Counted from the first letter of the stretch, positions 9,902 through 20,039 are shown. The stretch is 64,000 nt of DNA from Paraprevotella clara YIT 11840 (GCF_000233955.1 NZ_JH376579.1:1-64000), one strand, 5' to 3'. Notes: generated by a model not told the origin, from the sequence alone. Program-made: numbers and translations.

Positions 9902-12076
9902 ATGAAACATCTGTCAAAACTCTCAAAATTCGTTTGCACTGTCCTGCTTCTGGCAGGACAGGCAAACTTATTCACCGGTTGCAACGATGACATGCCGGCG
10001 GAAAGCTATTACACCTTCACAGGTGAAATGATGAGTGATTTTCTAACCGAACATGAGAACTTCAGCCTGTTCAAACGCATTGCGGAACGAGCCGGAAAAA
10101 TGGACTTTCTGGGAAGCCGTGGCTCACGCACCTTCTTTCCAGCAACCAATACGGGCGTGGAAGCCTTTCTGAAAGAGAAAGGATATGCATCTGTGGAAGA
10201 CATTCCCGCCTCATTCTGCGATACGCTGTTGAGAGCCTGCATCATAGAAAGAATCATGTACACTTACGACTTGCCCGAAACGCAACAGGAAAACAACGAA
10301 CTGGACTTACCACTCATCCTCGAAAGCAAGGGGGATACGCTGGATGCCAATCAAATGGCCTTGACCATCGTCAACCGCCGAGCCGCCATCATCAACGAGC
10401 TGAAAAACGACTCCGTGGAAAACGGTGTGGTACATCCGGTCGACCGTGTCCTGGTGCCCAATACCAGCCTGGGGTCTACGCTGTTGGACGAATACCACGA
10501 GGATTTCCAGATTTATTATGAAGCCCTCCGGCGGACAGGACTGATAGACTCTTTGTACCGTTACCGCGACGAAGAATACGAACAGGAAAAAGGGAAGTAT
10601 GCCCCTTTCACCCAAAGCATGCGCATCGGAAATGAAGATTACGTAGCCAAACTCCCGGACCACCGCTACAGTGGGTTTACTCTTCTCATCGTACCGGACA
10701 AAAACCTGTACGAGAAATACCCCGACCGCTTCAACGAAAGCATGACCATGGACGAAAAGATTGATGCCCTTTACGAGTTGGCCGTGGAGAAATACAGTGG
10801 AGCGGACGCGGAAGCCATTTTCGGCCTGAACCAGACAGCTCCGGGTTCTGATAAAACATACAAACAACTCTATTGGAACAAAGGTTCACTGACCCACCCG
10901 TATAACCCGTTGAACATGTTCCTTTCTTACCATATCATCGACCGTTTGTTCAGCAGCACCGCCAAACTGGTAAACACCATCGGCATCCATACCGCATACG
11001 CCGACCCGACGGACTGGGTCAGCACGCTGCTCGACTTCTCTACCATCAAATTGGAAAAGGTGTACCGTCCGGTAGATCCGGCAGTCGAATATCCCTCCGA
11101 GTTTTATGTCAACCATTGCCATGCTTCCCAATACAACAATTACGAACGAATCCGGGGCGCCCATCTGACCGTTCCGGAACAAGAGAACTTCTCTTTGAAC
11201 GTAGCTTACTATTACATCGACGACGTGGTGGCATACGATCCTACGATGCGTAACACCATCATGAACACTCGGATGCGAATAGATTTCCAACTTCTGTGGC
11301 CGGAACTGACGAACAACAATATGCGGTTGTGCGGCAATCCCCTCAAAGAATACAATAGCGGTGACAACAGCGAGGACGGAACGGAAGGCGGAGGATTCAA
11401 CTATTACCTCCCTCCCGGCTATCTGAAAAACATAACCTTCAGCGAGAATACCATGTTCGTTGTGAAACGCCCGATAATCTATTGGTCCAACTATCAAGGA
11501 GATGACATCGCCGTGTTAGGCACGAGTTATGACGTGACATTCCGCCTGCCGAATGTTCCTCCCGGAGAGTACGAGCTCCGTCTCGGTTATTGCGCGTTGG
11601 ATAGTCGTGGTATCGGACAGGTCTACGTGGACGGAGTACCCCAAGGTCTTCCGATTGATATGCGTGACAAAGCCGACGCGCCTAACATCGGAGGTCTTTA
11701 CAACGGTTGGAACGGCCTAAGGTGTGAAGACGACGGTTCCGGAGGTATCTACACACGGGAAGAACTGGAAGAAAACGCCCGTGTAATGAAAAACAACGGC
11801 TATTACAGTGGCCCCAAAGGAGTATTCTTCTACTTAGGTAGCGGCAACGCCAGTACTCCCGCCTACGACCCATCGAAATGTATCATCTTTTACAATCAAA
11901 ACGATTTGTTGCGTCGGAAAATCTGCCAAGTGCAAGTACAGCCCAACAAACACCATACGATACGCTTACGTTCCGTACTGTCCAGTGCCACCAGCGGAGG
12001 CTTCTCTTTAGATTATATGGAACTCGTTCCCATAAGCATCTGCGGCCCCGGCGGTATCGGAGAAGATATCTATTAA
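9902..12076 (+). CDS. Fasciclin (FAS1)-domain surface lipoprotein
   Basis: A 724-residue lipoprotein with lipid-anchor Cys27 in the box LFTGCNDD. Residues about 35-180 look like one FAS1 domain (FSLFKRIAERAG, FFPATNTGVEAFL, HPVDRVLVP) and about 195-370 like a second, more divergent one. The C-terminal third is beta-rich, ends in a carbohydrate-binding-like region (PPGEYELRLGYCA, GQVYVDGVPQG) and contains a DUF5108-like stretch. Proteins of this type occur in Bacteroidetes glycan loci, often in place of or beside surface glycan-binding proteins. It starts 54 bp after the GH2 stop and is probably cotranscribed with it. Role in glycan capture is inferred. Confidence 0.75.
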   Translation: MKHLSKLSKFVCTVLLLAGQANLFTGCNDDMPAESYYTFTGEMMSDFLTEHENFSLFKRIAERAGKMDFLGSRGSRTFFPATNTGVEAFLKEKGYASVEDIPASFCDTLLRACIIERIMYTYDLPETQQENNELDLPLILESKGDTLDANQMALTIVNRRAAIINELKNDSVENGVVHPVDRVLVPNTSLGSTLLDEYHEDFQIYYEALRRTGLIDSLYRYRDEEYEQEKGKYAPFTQSMRIGNEDYVAKLPDHRYSGFTLLIVPDKNLYEKYPDRFNESMTMDEKIDALYELAVEKYSGADAEAIFGLNQTAPGSDKTYKQLYWNKGSLTHPYNPLNMFLSYHIIDRLFSSTAKLVNTIGIHTAYADPTDWVSTLLDFSTIKLEKVYRPVDPAVEYPSEFYVNHCHASQYNNYERIRGAHLTVPEQENFSLNVAYYYIDDVVAYDPTMRNTIMNTRMRIDFQLLWPELTNNNMRLCGNPLKEYNSGDNSEDGTEGGGFNYYLPPGYLKNITFSENTMFVVKRPIIYWSNYQGDDIAVLGTSYDVTFRLPNVPPGEYELRLGYCALDSRGIGQVYVDGVPQGLPIDMRDKADAPNIGGLYNGWNGLRCEDDGSGGIYTREELEENARVMKNNGYYSGPKGVFFYLGSGNASTPAYDPSKCIIFYNQNDLLRRKICQVQVQPNKHHTIRLRSVLSSATSGGFSLDYMELVPISICGPGGIGEDIY

Positions 12077-12087
12077 AATAGATGGAA

Positions 12088-12123
12088 AGTCTGGAGGAAA
12101 GGCCTCCGGACTCTTCCTTTTTT
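12088..12123 (+). terminator. Intrinsic terminator after the fasciclin lipoprotein gene
   Basis: Arms 12088-12097 and 12103-12112 pair over 10 bp with one G-U, with a 5-nt loop, followed by CTTCC and six T (12118-12123). It closes the GH2-lipoprotein transcript. Confidence 0.75.
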
Positions 12124-12125
12124 CG

Positions 12126-12133
12126 TAACTTTG
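12126..12133 (+). promoter_or_regulatory. -7 box for the GH78 gene
   Basis: TAACTTTG lies just after the terminator and 16 bp before the GH78 ATG, so the rhamnosidase has its own promoter. The -33 position would overlap the terminator stem and has no TTTG. Confidence 0.55.
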
Positions 12134-12149
12134 TATAAACTACAAAACC

Positions 12150-15100
12150 ATGAAACAAAACCTTATCCAACAAACTACCGTCCTGTTTTGCCGTACGCTC
12201 CTGACATGCGGTCTCGGCCTATGGGGACTGCAACCGCTTGTAGCCGCAGAAGTAGAACGGCTTAGAACGGAAGCCATAAAAAATCCCGTAGGCATCGACG
12301 TGAAACACCCTGCGTTCAGTTGGACGCTGGAGGCCGGAGACGAACGTGGTATTTCGCAAAAGGCATACGAAATCAACGTTTTCACCGATGCGGCACATAC
12401 CCGGAAAATATGGTCCTCCGGACGGATGACATCCGACCAGCAAATAGACATTCCATACAAAGGCGACGCCTTGGCTCCCTCCACGCGCTACTATTGGACC
12501 GTGACCGTGTGGGATAACAAAGGACGTAAGGCGACCTCGAAGGAAAACGCCTATTTCGAGACCGGACTGCTCGATACGGGGTGGAACGGTGCCCGATGGA
12601 TCAAAACGCCGACAACCGAGCCCCCTAAACCGACTGCATCCCACTACACGGTGGAAATGGACTTTGAAATCGAAAGGCAGGCTGCCGGCATCATCTTCTC
12701 GGCCTCCGATAAAAACAATCTGTTTTTATGGAGCATCGATGTCAGGGACAAGAAGACCCCATTCCTTCGCCGTCATATCAAAACGGACGGCAAATTCAGT
12801 TACACAGATACGGAACTCGGAACAACCTTTACCCACGAGGAGCTGACCGGCAAGCTCCACCACTTGAAACTTGACGTGAACGATTCCGTCGTACGTACTT
12901 ATATCGACGGAAAGCTCGTAGACACTTATGAAGACCATTCCGGCAGATTGCACAACGGCCTCATCGGTTTCCGCACGTTCCACAACACGACTATGGACGA
13001 AAAGGCTTGTTTTGACAATATCAAAGTAACCACTTTCGACGACGGACAGACTGGCGAACAGGGCACGGTGACCTTTACTGAAGATTTCGAGGGAAGCGGC
13101 CACGATTTCACCGACGGAGTAGTCATCCGCAAGGCCGGCAACCGGATGCTGTGTGTCTCCTCCACATACGAAGAGAACTGTACCATGCAAAATCCGCAGC
13201 AGCAAGGCATCCCTTTGTTCCGTAAGGCTTTCAGCGTAAAAGGAGCGATGAAATCGGCTAAAATCTATGCTTCGGCTTTGGGCGTGTTCGACTTGTTTAT
13301 GAACGGAAGCCGGGTGGGACAGACCGAAGCGGACGGAACGGTACGCTATGATGAACTGAAACCGGGATGGACGGACTACCGGAAAGAAATCAACTATATG
13401 ACATACGATGTGACTTCACTCGTACGCGAAGGCTCCAACGTAATCGGTGCGCAAGTGAGCAACGGATGGTGGGGCGGCGCCATCGCCCACGGAGTATATG
13501 GCACTCCTTCGCTCGGCTTCATCGCCAAACTGCGCATAGAATATGAAGACGGGAGGGTGGAAAACGTGGTGACCGGTACGGATTGGACCTGCTCCACTTC
13601 CGGCCCCGTCATTTACGGAGACATCTACAATGGCGAGACTTATGACGCACGCCGCGAAAGCAACTGGTCCGCACCGGAATACGATGCGTCGGCATGGATT
13701 CCTTGTATGGAAAACACCGATTTCAACGGTAAAATCACGGCTTTTACAGGGCAGCCCGTACGTATCCGCGAGTTCCTTCGACGCACGCCGCAAACGATTA
13801 CGGTGTATGAAGGTACCCAACCCGGCGGCACCACTTACGGTACAATCCACGTTGTCCGCAGCCTGGAAGGCACCGCACCGCTTTCGTTAAAGGCCGGTGA
13901 AACCGCCCTTTTTGACATGGGACAGAACATGGTGGGGTGGATACGTTTTACCGCCCGAGGGGCTTCCGGTACCAAACTGCGCGTCAAATTCGGAGAGATG
14001 CTCAACGACAACGGAGCCGCCGAACGGGCCAACGACGGACCGGGCGGAAGTTTGTACACCTACAATTTACGAACGGCCGGAGCCACATTAAATTACACGA
14101 TGAAAGGGGCGGAAAAAGGAGAAATATTCCAACCCTCCACGACTTTCTTCGGATTCCGCTATTGCGAAGTCACCACTTCGAGCGACGTGGAAATCACCGC
14201 ACTGACCGGTGAAGTGGTCGGGTCGGACATCGAAGAGAGCGCCACTTTCCTGACTAGCCACCGTGACGTAAACCAGTTGTACAGCAATATCTTATGGGGA
14301 CAACGTGGAAACTTCCTCAGCATCCCGACCGACTGTCCGCAACGTGACGAACGCCTCGGGTGGAGTGCCGACACACAAATATTCGCCCGTGCGGCCAGTT
14401 ACAATGCCGACACCCGTGCCTTTTACCACAAATGGATGCGTGACCTGCGCCTGAGTCAGCGCGAAGACGGAGCTTACCCCGACATGGCACCATTCTGTAA
14501 TTTCTGGGGGTACGGCAACGCAGCCTGGGGGGATGCGGGGGTCATCGTGCCTTGGACGGTCTATGTCATGTTCGGCGACCGGCGTATCCTCGCGGACAAT
14601 TATGCTTCCATGACACATTACATGGATTGGCTGGCTGCACAGGGCGACAAAGAATACCGCTACAACGGAGCCGGTACGGGGATGGGAGACTGGTTGGCGT
14701 ATGAAAAGACGGACGCACGCTATGTAAGCGTATGCTATTATGCCTACGTGGCCCGACTGATGGGCAAAATCGCATCGGCACTGAGTGAAGCCCCCACCGA
14801 CCGCTACGCCCTCGATGCCCAAAAGTACAACACCCTTTATGACGATATCAAGGCCGAATTCCAAAAACGTTATATCAACGACGAGGGACAACCCGCCGTC
14901 TCCACACAAACCTCTTATCTGTTGGCGCTCCAACTCAATCTGTTGCCGGAAAAATCCGTAGAAAAAGCCATCGGTATCCTTCGTGAAAAGATTGTCCGTA
15001 ACGGCTACCGTCTCAACACAGGCTTCGTAGGTACCGGCATCCTGAACCAGACGCTCAGCCAGGCAGGATTGGATGACCTCGCCTTCGATTTACTGCTGCA

Positions 15101-15686
15101 ACGCGAAAACCCGTCGTGGCTTTACAGCATAGACCAAGGGGCGACTACTGTATGGGAACGCTGGGACTCCTATACCAAAGAAGGAGGTTTCAACAAGCAT
15201 CCGTGGATCATGAACTCATTCAACCACTATTCCTACGGTGCCGTATCGGCATGGATGTTCGGGCGAATGGGCGGTATCGAACCGGACGAGCGACAACCGG
15301 GATTCAAACACGTCATTTTACAACCCACCCCCGATTTCCGTACGGAGTTCCCCGACGGACAGGAACGCATCACCCACGTACAAGCCTCGCACCGGAGCGG
15401 CTACGGCCTCATCCGCAGCGAATGGCAATACAAGACCGACGGACGAATCAGCTATACAGCCACAGTCCCGGCCAACTCGACCGCCACGCTGTATCTCCCC
15501 GTATGCCATCCCACAGACCGGATTACCGAAAGCGGGAAACGGCTGAAAAAGGCAAAGGGAGTGACATTCAGGGGCATGAAGGACGGGAAAGCCGTTATAG
15601 AGTTGCAATCGGGCACTTACAAGTTCGATACGGAGGCTGGCAAAACCGCTTCCGACGGTATGACGAAGACGGATAGACAGTTCTAA
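12150..15686 (+). CDS. Glycoside hydrolase family 78 alpha-L-rhamnosidase
   Basis: An 1178-residue secreted enzyme expected to release terminal alpha-L-rhamnose from pectic or other plant glycans and glycosides. A signal peptide (about 1-31) precedes the N-terminal beta-sandwich (NPVGIDVKHPAFSW). The Bac_rhamnosid domains and the (alpha/alpha)6 barrel follow. The conserved acidic motif DCPQRDERLGWSAD occupies residues 728-741 and the C-terminal beta domain ends the protein. Unusual is an insert at about 150-350 that reads like a laminin-G/DUF1080-type jelly roll (FEIERQAAGIIFSASDKNN, VRTYIDGKLVDTYED), which makes the protein longer than many GH78 enzymes. It is followed at 184 bp by the GH30-like gene. 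Confidence 0.93.
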   Translation: MKQNLIQQTTVLFCRTLLTCGLGLWGLQPLVAAEVERLRTEAIKNPVGIDVKHPAFSWTLEAGDERGISQKAYEINVFTDAAHTRKIWSSGRMTSDQQIDIPYKGDALAPSTRYYWTVTVWDNKGRKATSKENAYFETGLLDTGWNGARWIKTPTTEPPKPTASHYTVEMDFEIERQAAGIIFSASDKNNLFLWSIDVRDKKTPFLRRHIKTDGKFSYTDTELGTTFTHEELTGKLHHLKLDVNDSVVRTYIDGKLVDTYEDHSGRLHNGLIGFRTFHNTTMDEKACFDNIKVTTFDDGQTGEQGTVTFTEDFEGSGHDFTDGVVIRKAGNRMLCVSSTYEENCTMQNPQQQGIPLFRKAFSVKGAMKSAKIYASALGVFDLFMNGSRVGQTEADGTVRYDELKPGWTDYRKEINYMTYDVTSLVREGSNVIGAQVSNGWWGGAIAHGVYGTPSLGFIAKLRIEYEDGRVENVVTGTDWTCSTSGPVIYGDIYNGETYDARRESNWSAPEYDASAWIPCMENTDFNGKITAFTGQPVRIREFLRRTPQTITVYEGTQPGGTTYGTIHVVRSLEGTAPLSLKAGETALFDMGQNMVGWIRFTARGASGTKLRVKFGEMLNDNGAAERANDGPGGSLYTYNLRTAGATLNYTMKGAEKGEIFQPSTTFFGFRYCEVTTSSDVEITALTGEVVGSDIEESATFLTSHRDVNQLYSNILWGQRGNFLSIPTDCPQRDERLGWSADTQIFARAASYNADTRAFYHKWMRDLRLSQREDGAYPDMAPFCNFWGYGNAAWGDAGVIVPWTVYVMFGDRRILADNYASMTHYMDWLAAQGDKEYRYNGAGTGMGDWLAYEKTDARYVSVCYYAYVARLMGKIASALSEAPTDRYALDAQKYNTLYDDIKAEFQKRYINDEGQPAVSTQTSYLLALQLNLLPEKSVEKAIGILREKIVRNGYRLNTGFVGTGILNQTLSQAGLDDLAFDLLLQRENPSWLYSIDQGATTVWERWDSYTKEGGFNKHPWIMNSFNHYSYGAVSAWMFGRMGGIEPDERQPGFKHVILQPTPDFRTEFPDGQERITHVQASHRSGYGLIRSEWQYKTDGRISYTATVPANSTATLYLPVCHPTDRITESGKRLKKAKGVTFRGMKDGKAVIELQSGTYKFDTEAGKTASDGMTKTDRQF

Positions 15687-15870
15687 AAAAGCGGACAAAA
15701 GTAGTCGTTTTCACTAAATCCTAATTCTCTGATAATCAATCATTGGAGAATTGAGGGTCGGATTTTCCTTGACATGCTTCTCCTTTTAAGGATAATTATC
15801 TGTCCTGTTTCCTTGTTCAAATCATCTAAAATCCCTTTCTTTGCAAGACCAATAAAAACAATTTCAATAT

Positions 15871-18678
15871 ATGAAAAGCAAAACATTACGCCTGATTTCA
15901 ATCATGATGGTCGGCTGGAATACATTCCCGACCTTTGCACAGAATTTCAGTTCAAGCAGCAATCTGGAGCCTCAACCCACGGCAGACCGCGTCGTCCCGT
16001 TCCACCTGTCGGAAAAAGGACTTGTCCATGGAAAAGTGGAATGGGGAGCAGACATCGCCTGGTTCGACGAAAACAATCTGCGCCGTAGTGCGGCCTTCAT
16101 GGACAAAGAAAACCTTGAAGTGGTCAGGACTTCGTTCCAACCCACCTATGCCTTGACGGATGGAGACCTCCATCCATATCAGAAAGACACCATAGAAGCA
16201 CGTATCGCCATGTTGAAATGGGTCAAACCGGACGTCAAGCTCATGCTGAACTGCGACCATCCTCATGTTGACCCTTGGTATGAAACTAATGCCGAAGCTT
16301 GGGCCGAACTCATAGACGTGTCTACGAAGTACTATCAAGATGCGGGTTATGAAGTCGTCTCGGTGGCACCGTTCAACGAACCGGACTTCGGATGGAACCA
16401 ATGGATTCCGGGAAGCCAGGACGGTACGTTAAACACCGTCCAACGGAAAAACGGTTTCCGAAAAATAGCAGAAGAACTGCATAAAAATCCCCGTTTCGAC
16501 GGTATCCGCATCTGTGGCGGCAACACCCTGAACTGCGATGAAGCCCTGCCTTGGTACAATTCGCTCAAAGAACAATTAGACGAAGGCAACACTCACCAAT
16601 TGGCCGGAAGCTTCGACAGTTTCGCCCAATTTTTCACGACCGTGAAAGAAGATAGCAAGCATGCCACTGCCGACGAGATGCATAATGTGGCAGAAGCCAT
16701 GGTAGGGCTGGAATACGGCCTGCAAACCGGTATATGGTGGGGATCTGCCGAATATACACGTGGCGAGTTCTGCAAGGCCAGCCATGGTGAACGCCTTGCT
16801 TATGCGGAACACCGCCCCAACTGGACGGCCGCTTCGGTCTACCGCGCACCGGATGGCAAAGTACAAGCCTTCGGCGGAACATCCGAACGGCAGGCCGTCA
16901 CTACCACCTACCGTTTCCTCTCGAAAGAACGCGACGTGTTCTTCGACGGGCACGGCCCGCAGCGGGAATACGTTATGGAACTGCCGGGCGGAGCACCGGG
17001 AAGCTACCAGAACGGACAGACCAACGCGGAAACCGTGGTGAACATCACATGGGGAGACGACGTGCAACCCGTAGTGGAAGGTACTTACACATTATTCAAC
17101 AAGGGCAACCGGAAATTGCTGGACAATCATAATGGCTCGCTCACCACATCCACCTACTCCACCGGCAAGAAATCACTACAATGGTACGTGAATCCAGTTG
17201 ATGCACGCATAGGAGGAGCATTCAGTTACCACCAAATCCTCTCCGTAACCTCCAACCAAACACTTGACGTGCTTAATTGGTCCATGGACGAAGGGGCTGA
17301 AATCATCCTTTATCAGAACAATAAAGGTACCAACGAACAATGGTATCTGGAATATGCAGGAGACGGATGGTTCCGTATCCGTAGCCGCCACAGTTCACTG
17401 TGTCTCAAAGCATCAGGTAACAAAGTAATACAGGACAAGCTTGACGAAACTGCCGACTCGCAACTCTGGCGCTTCATCCAGACCGGTGTCAGACCTCGCG
17501 TACAAGACATAGACGCTCCGACCGGCGTGAAAGCCGAAAGCCATGCCTCTTCCGTCCTTCTGACCTGGGACAAAGCTGACGCCACAGACCCGACTTACAC
17601 CGTGCTGCGTTCGGAAAACCCAGAGGACGGTTACGAGATAATCGCACGCTACGTGGCCGATACGGCTTTCGTGGACAACAAGGCTGAAGAAGGAAAGACA
17701 TATTATTACACCGTCAAGACGGTAGACGCTTCGGTGAATACTTCCCCGGCATCCTCGACCGCAAGTGCGACCGTAGCCCCAACGGATGCCCTCGTCGCAC
17801 GCTATGAATTTGAAGAAAACGTCCACGACACGACGCTTAACATCCGCCATGGAGCCATGCCGGAAGACGGCGTATACACCGAAGGCAAATCCGGCCGGTA
17901 TGCCTTGTCTCTGGACGGTTCCGCCCAGTACGTACAACTGCCGACCAACGTGGCCGACCATGCGGAAACCACCATTTCAACGTGGATTTATTGGGAAGGC
18001 GGTAACAATTGGCAACGCGTCTTCGACTTCGGCAACGGGGAAGACGAATATATGTTCCTCACCGTGCGTTCGGACGACGGCCGGATACGGTTCGCCATCA
18101 GAAACGGAGGAGACGAACAGCAAATAGACGGCGAACGGATCACGGCTTACCGCAAGGAGTGGATACATCTGGCCGTCACGATGGGAGAAGAAGAAGTATG
18201 CCTCTATTTGAACGGGGAACTCATGGCTTCTTCAAAAGACATTACCTTGCGCCCCTCAGACTTCCACCCGTTGCTGAACTACATCGGACGCAGCCAGTTT
18301 GCTGCCGACCCGCTGTTCAATGGCTACATCGACGACTTCCGGATATACGATTATGCTTTGGATGCCGAAGACATCAAGAAGCTCGCAGACGGCACCACCC
18401 GTATCTGCAACACGCCGAAAGATGAGCCTGGCACATTCGACGTAGGCCCGTTGCCTGCCGACCGCCGCCTCGACGTGCGTTACTTGTTGGACAACGGTCC
18501 GAAAAGAGTGGACTTCCACATTTACGACCTGCAAGGCAACATGCAACTTACCCAAAGAGGCATGAACGGAGCCACGACTTCATTCGACGTTAGCGGACTC
18601 CCCGACGGCGTGTACATTCTGAAAGCCCGGTGCGGACAAGCAAACGACAGCCGGAAATTTACGGTACGGCATCCATAA
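15871..18678 (+). CDS. Multidomain clan-A (GH30-like) glycoside hydrolase with ricin, FN3, LamG and sorting-tail domains
   Basis: A 935-residue secreted protein with signal peptide (about 1-23). Residues about 35-400 form a TIM-barrel hydrolase with the clan-A acid/base motif APFNEPDFGW (Glu170). The nucleophile Glu was not assigned. About 404-540 is a ricin-type beta-trefoil with two QW-type motifs (EQWYLEYAGDGWFRI, SQLWRF). About 545-640 is a fibronectin type III domain, and about 645-850 a LamG/concanavalin-like jelly roll. The last 80 residues (LPDGVYILKARCG, SRKFTVRHP) look like a type IX secretion sorting tail. The family is closest by eye to GH30; GH39 or an unassigned clan-A family is possible. 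It likely acts with the rhamnosidase on the same glycan. Confidence 0.75.
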   Translation: MKSKTLRLISIMMVGWNTFPTFAQNFSSSSNLEPQPTADRVVPFHLSEKGLVHGKVEWGADIAWFDENNLRRSAAFMDKENLEVVRTSFQPTYALTDGDLHPYQKDTIEARIAMLKWVKPDVKLMLNCDHPHVDPWYETNAEAWAELIDVSTKYYQDAGYEVVSVAPFNEPDFGWNQWIPGSQDGTLNTVQRKNGFRKIAEELHKNPRFDGIRICGGNTLNCDEALPWYNSLKEQLDEGNTHQLAGSFDSFAQFFTTVKEDSKHATADEMHNVAEAMVGLEYGLQTGIWWGSAEYTRGEFCKASHGERLAYAEHRPNWTAASVYRAPDGKVQAFGGTSERQAVTTTYRFLSKERDVFFDGHGPQREYVMELPGGAPGSYQNGQTNAETVVNITWGDDVQPVVEGTYTLFNKGNRKLLDNHNGSLTTSTYSTGKKSLQWYVNPVDARIGGAFSYHQILSVTSNQTLDVLNWSMDEGAEIILYQNNKGTNEQWYLEYAGDGWFRIRSRHSSLCLKASGNKVIQDKLDETADSQLWRFIQTGVRPRVQDIDAPTGVKAESHASSVLLTWDKADATDPTYTVLRSENPEDGYEIIARYVADTAFVDNKAEEGKTYYYTVKTVDASVNTSPASSTASATVAPTDALVARYEFEENVHDTTLNIRHGAMPEDGVYTEGKSGRYALSLDGSAQYVQLPTNVADHAETTISTWIYWEGGNNWQRVFDFGNGEDEYMFLTVRSDDGRIRFAIRNGGDEQQIDGERITAYRKEWIHLAVTMGEEEVCLYLNGELMASSKDITLRPSDFHPLLNYIGRSQFAADPLFNGYIDDFRIYDYALDAEDIKKLADGTTRICNTPKDEPGTFDVGPLPADRRLDVRYLLDNGPKRVDFHIYDLQGNMQLTQRGMNGATTSFDVSGLPDGVYILKARCGQANDSRKFTVRHP

Positions 18679-18724
18679 ACCCGAAAGCTCCTACGATGGT
18701 TCCGAAACCATCCGGAATAACAAA

Positions 18725-18759
18725 AAGGGAAGGCATTCTCAAACGAAATGTCTTCCCTT
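18725..18759. terminator. Bidirectional terminator between the GH30-like gene and lrgB
   Basis: Arms 18725-18737 and 18747-18759 pair over 13 bp (one G-U) with a 9-nt loop. An A-run on the left serves as a T-run for the minus-strand lrgB transcript; a T-rich stretch follows on the right. It serves two convergent genes. Confidence 0.75.
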
Positions 18760-18779
18760 CATCTTTTCTGCAACAAGAC

Positions 18780-19475
18780 TCAAGCGATACCTAACAGATG
18801 CAACAACAAAGGCGTAAAAAGAGCCGTCAGCAACCCGTTCAGAATCAATCCTAAGCTGGCATACGCTCCATAAATACGCCCGTATTCCATGGCACGCGAC
18901 GTCCCGACGGCATGCGAAGCCGTGCCCATGCTCAGACTTTGGGCGATAGGGCTTTTCACCCTCCCTACCTGAAGAATCTTAAATCCGCATACCGCTCCGA
19001 ACAGTCCTACCAACACGACAATGGCAGCCGTCAGGGAAGGAATGCCGTTTAACGATTCCGTCACGGCCATCGCAATAGGAGTCGTGACCGACTTGGGCGC
19101 AAGGGAGATAATCACATCATCGGAGGCTCCCATCCATTTGGCGGTCAATACCACCGAAACAATGCCGACAAAACAACCGACCAACTGGGAAACCAACACC
19201 GGCATCAGTTGCCGCCGGATGCTCTTGAGTTGCAGATACAAAGGCACACCCAAAGCCACAATGGCCGGTTTGAGCCAGAAGTCGATGATGGAAGCGCTCC
19301 CGGCATACGTCTCGTACGAGATGCCCGTAACTTTCAGGAAGCCTATCAAGACCAATATGGCCAACAAAATGGGATTCAACACCACCCAGCCTGTGCGCGC
19401 CTGCAAACGTTTGGCCAGAAAATACACGCCGAACGTCAGCGCGATAAGGAAAAAATCACTTTCTAAATACTCCAT
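18780..19475 (-). CDS. lrgB: LrgB/CidB-family membrane protein
   Basis: A 231-residue inner-membrane protein with about six to seven hydrophobic segments. Motifs typical of LrgB are seen: LAPKSVTTPIAM, VTESLNGIPSLTA and GTASHAVGTSRAMEYG. LrgB works with the holin-like LrgA in control of murein hydrolase activity and cell lysis, and in plants and some bacteria the family exports glycolate or pyruvate-type acids. The gene overlaps the end of lrgA by 20 bp, so the two are translationally coupled. Family call is firm; transported molecule unknown. Confidence 0.9.
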   Translation of the reverse strand: MEYLESDFFLIALTFGVYFLAKRLQARTGWVVLNPILLAILVLIGFLKVTGISYETYAGSASIIDFWLKPAIVALGVPLYLQLKSIRRQLMPVLVSQLVGCFVGIVSVVLTAKWMGASDDVIISLAPKSVTTPIAMAVTESLNGIPSLTAAIVVLVGLFGAVCGFKILQVGRVKSPIAQSLSMGTASHAVGTSRAMEYGRIYGAYASLGLILNGLLTALFTPLLLHLLGIA

Positions 19476-19806
19476 GTCTTCTTACCCATTGATGCACGTG
19501 TCCCGTGACGACTAAAACCAATACCGTACTGACCACCGTAGCTGTGAAAATCGGCCAGAACTCAGCGGCAATCACATCGAAATAAAGCATCAGGGCCACT
19601 CCCGGCGGAACGAAAAAGAAGCCCATGTTGCTTACTAAAAAATCCGAGATACCCTTGACCCAACGCAACTTTACCCATCCCATCTGCAAGAAGGCGGTCA
19701 GGAGAAGCATACCGATAATGCTGCCCGGCAACTTTACTCCCGTGGCCCACACCACGAAGTCGCCCAAAGCCAGACAACCGAACAAAATCGTACATTGTTT
19801 TACCAT
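19456..19806 (-). CDS. lrgA: CidA/LrgA-family holin-like protein
   Basis: A 116-residue protein with four hydrophobic segments and the family motif LPGSIIGMLLL followed by FFVPPGVALM. It is the partner of LrgB just downstream and overlaps it by 20 bp. Family members form holin-like oligomers in the inner membrane or act with LrgB as a two-part transporter. The promoter probably lies at 19894-19901. Confidence 0.9.
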   Translation of the reverse strand: MVKQCTILFGCLALGDFVVWATGVKLPGSIIGMLLLTAFLQMGWVKLRWVKGISDFLVSNMGFFFVPPGVALMLYFDVIAAEFWPIFTATVVSTVLVLVVTGHVHQWVRRHGVFRK

Positions 19807-19893
19807 GCCTACAATCTTTATAACCTTATTACCTTATATAAATATCCCCGTCCGCCACAAAAATGCTTCCGGCAAACTTTCTGCCCCAACTCT

Positions 19894-19901
19894 CAAATAT
19901 A
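19894..19901 (-). promoter_or_regulatory. -7 box for lrgAB
   Basis: TATATTTG on the minus strand matches TAnnTTTG, 88 bp before the lrgA start. No TTTG is seen at the right -33 spacing. Confidence 0.35.
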
Positions 19902-20039
19902 ACATAATCTATGCAAAATTATGGTATAATGCAGACACGGGCAATAAACCTGTAATAAAAATGTTTAATGCCTGCCGTAAAAGGAACAACACGCCTCTTG
20001 GGCATGAAAAACCTTTTTGTCGCAGGTTTGACATACCCC

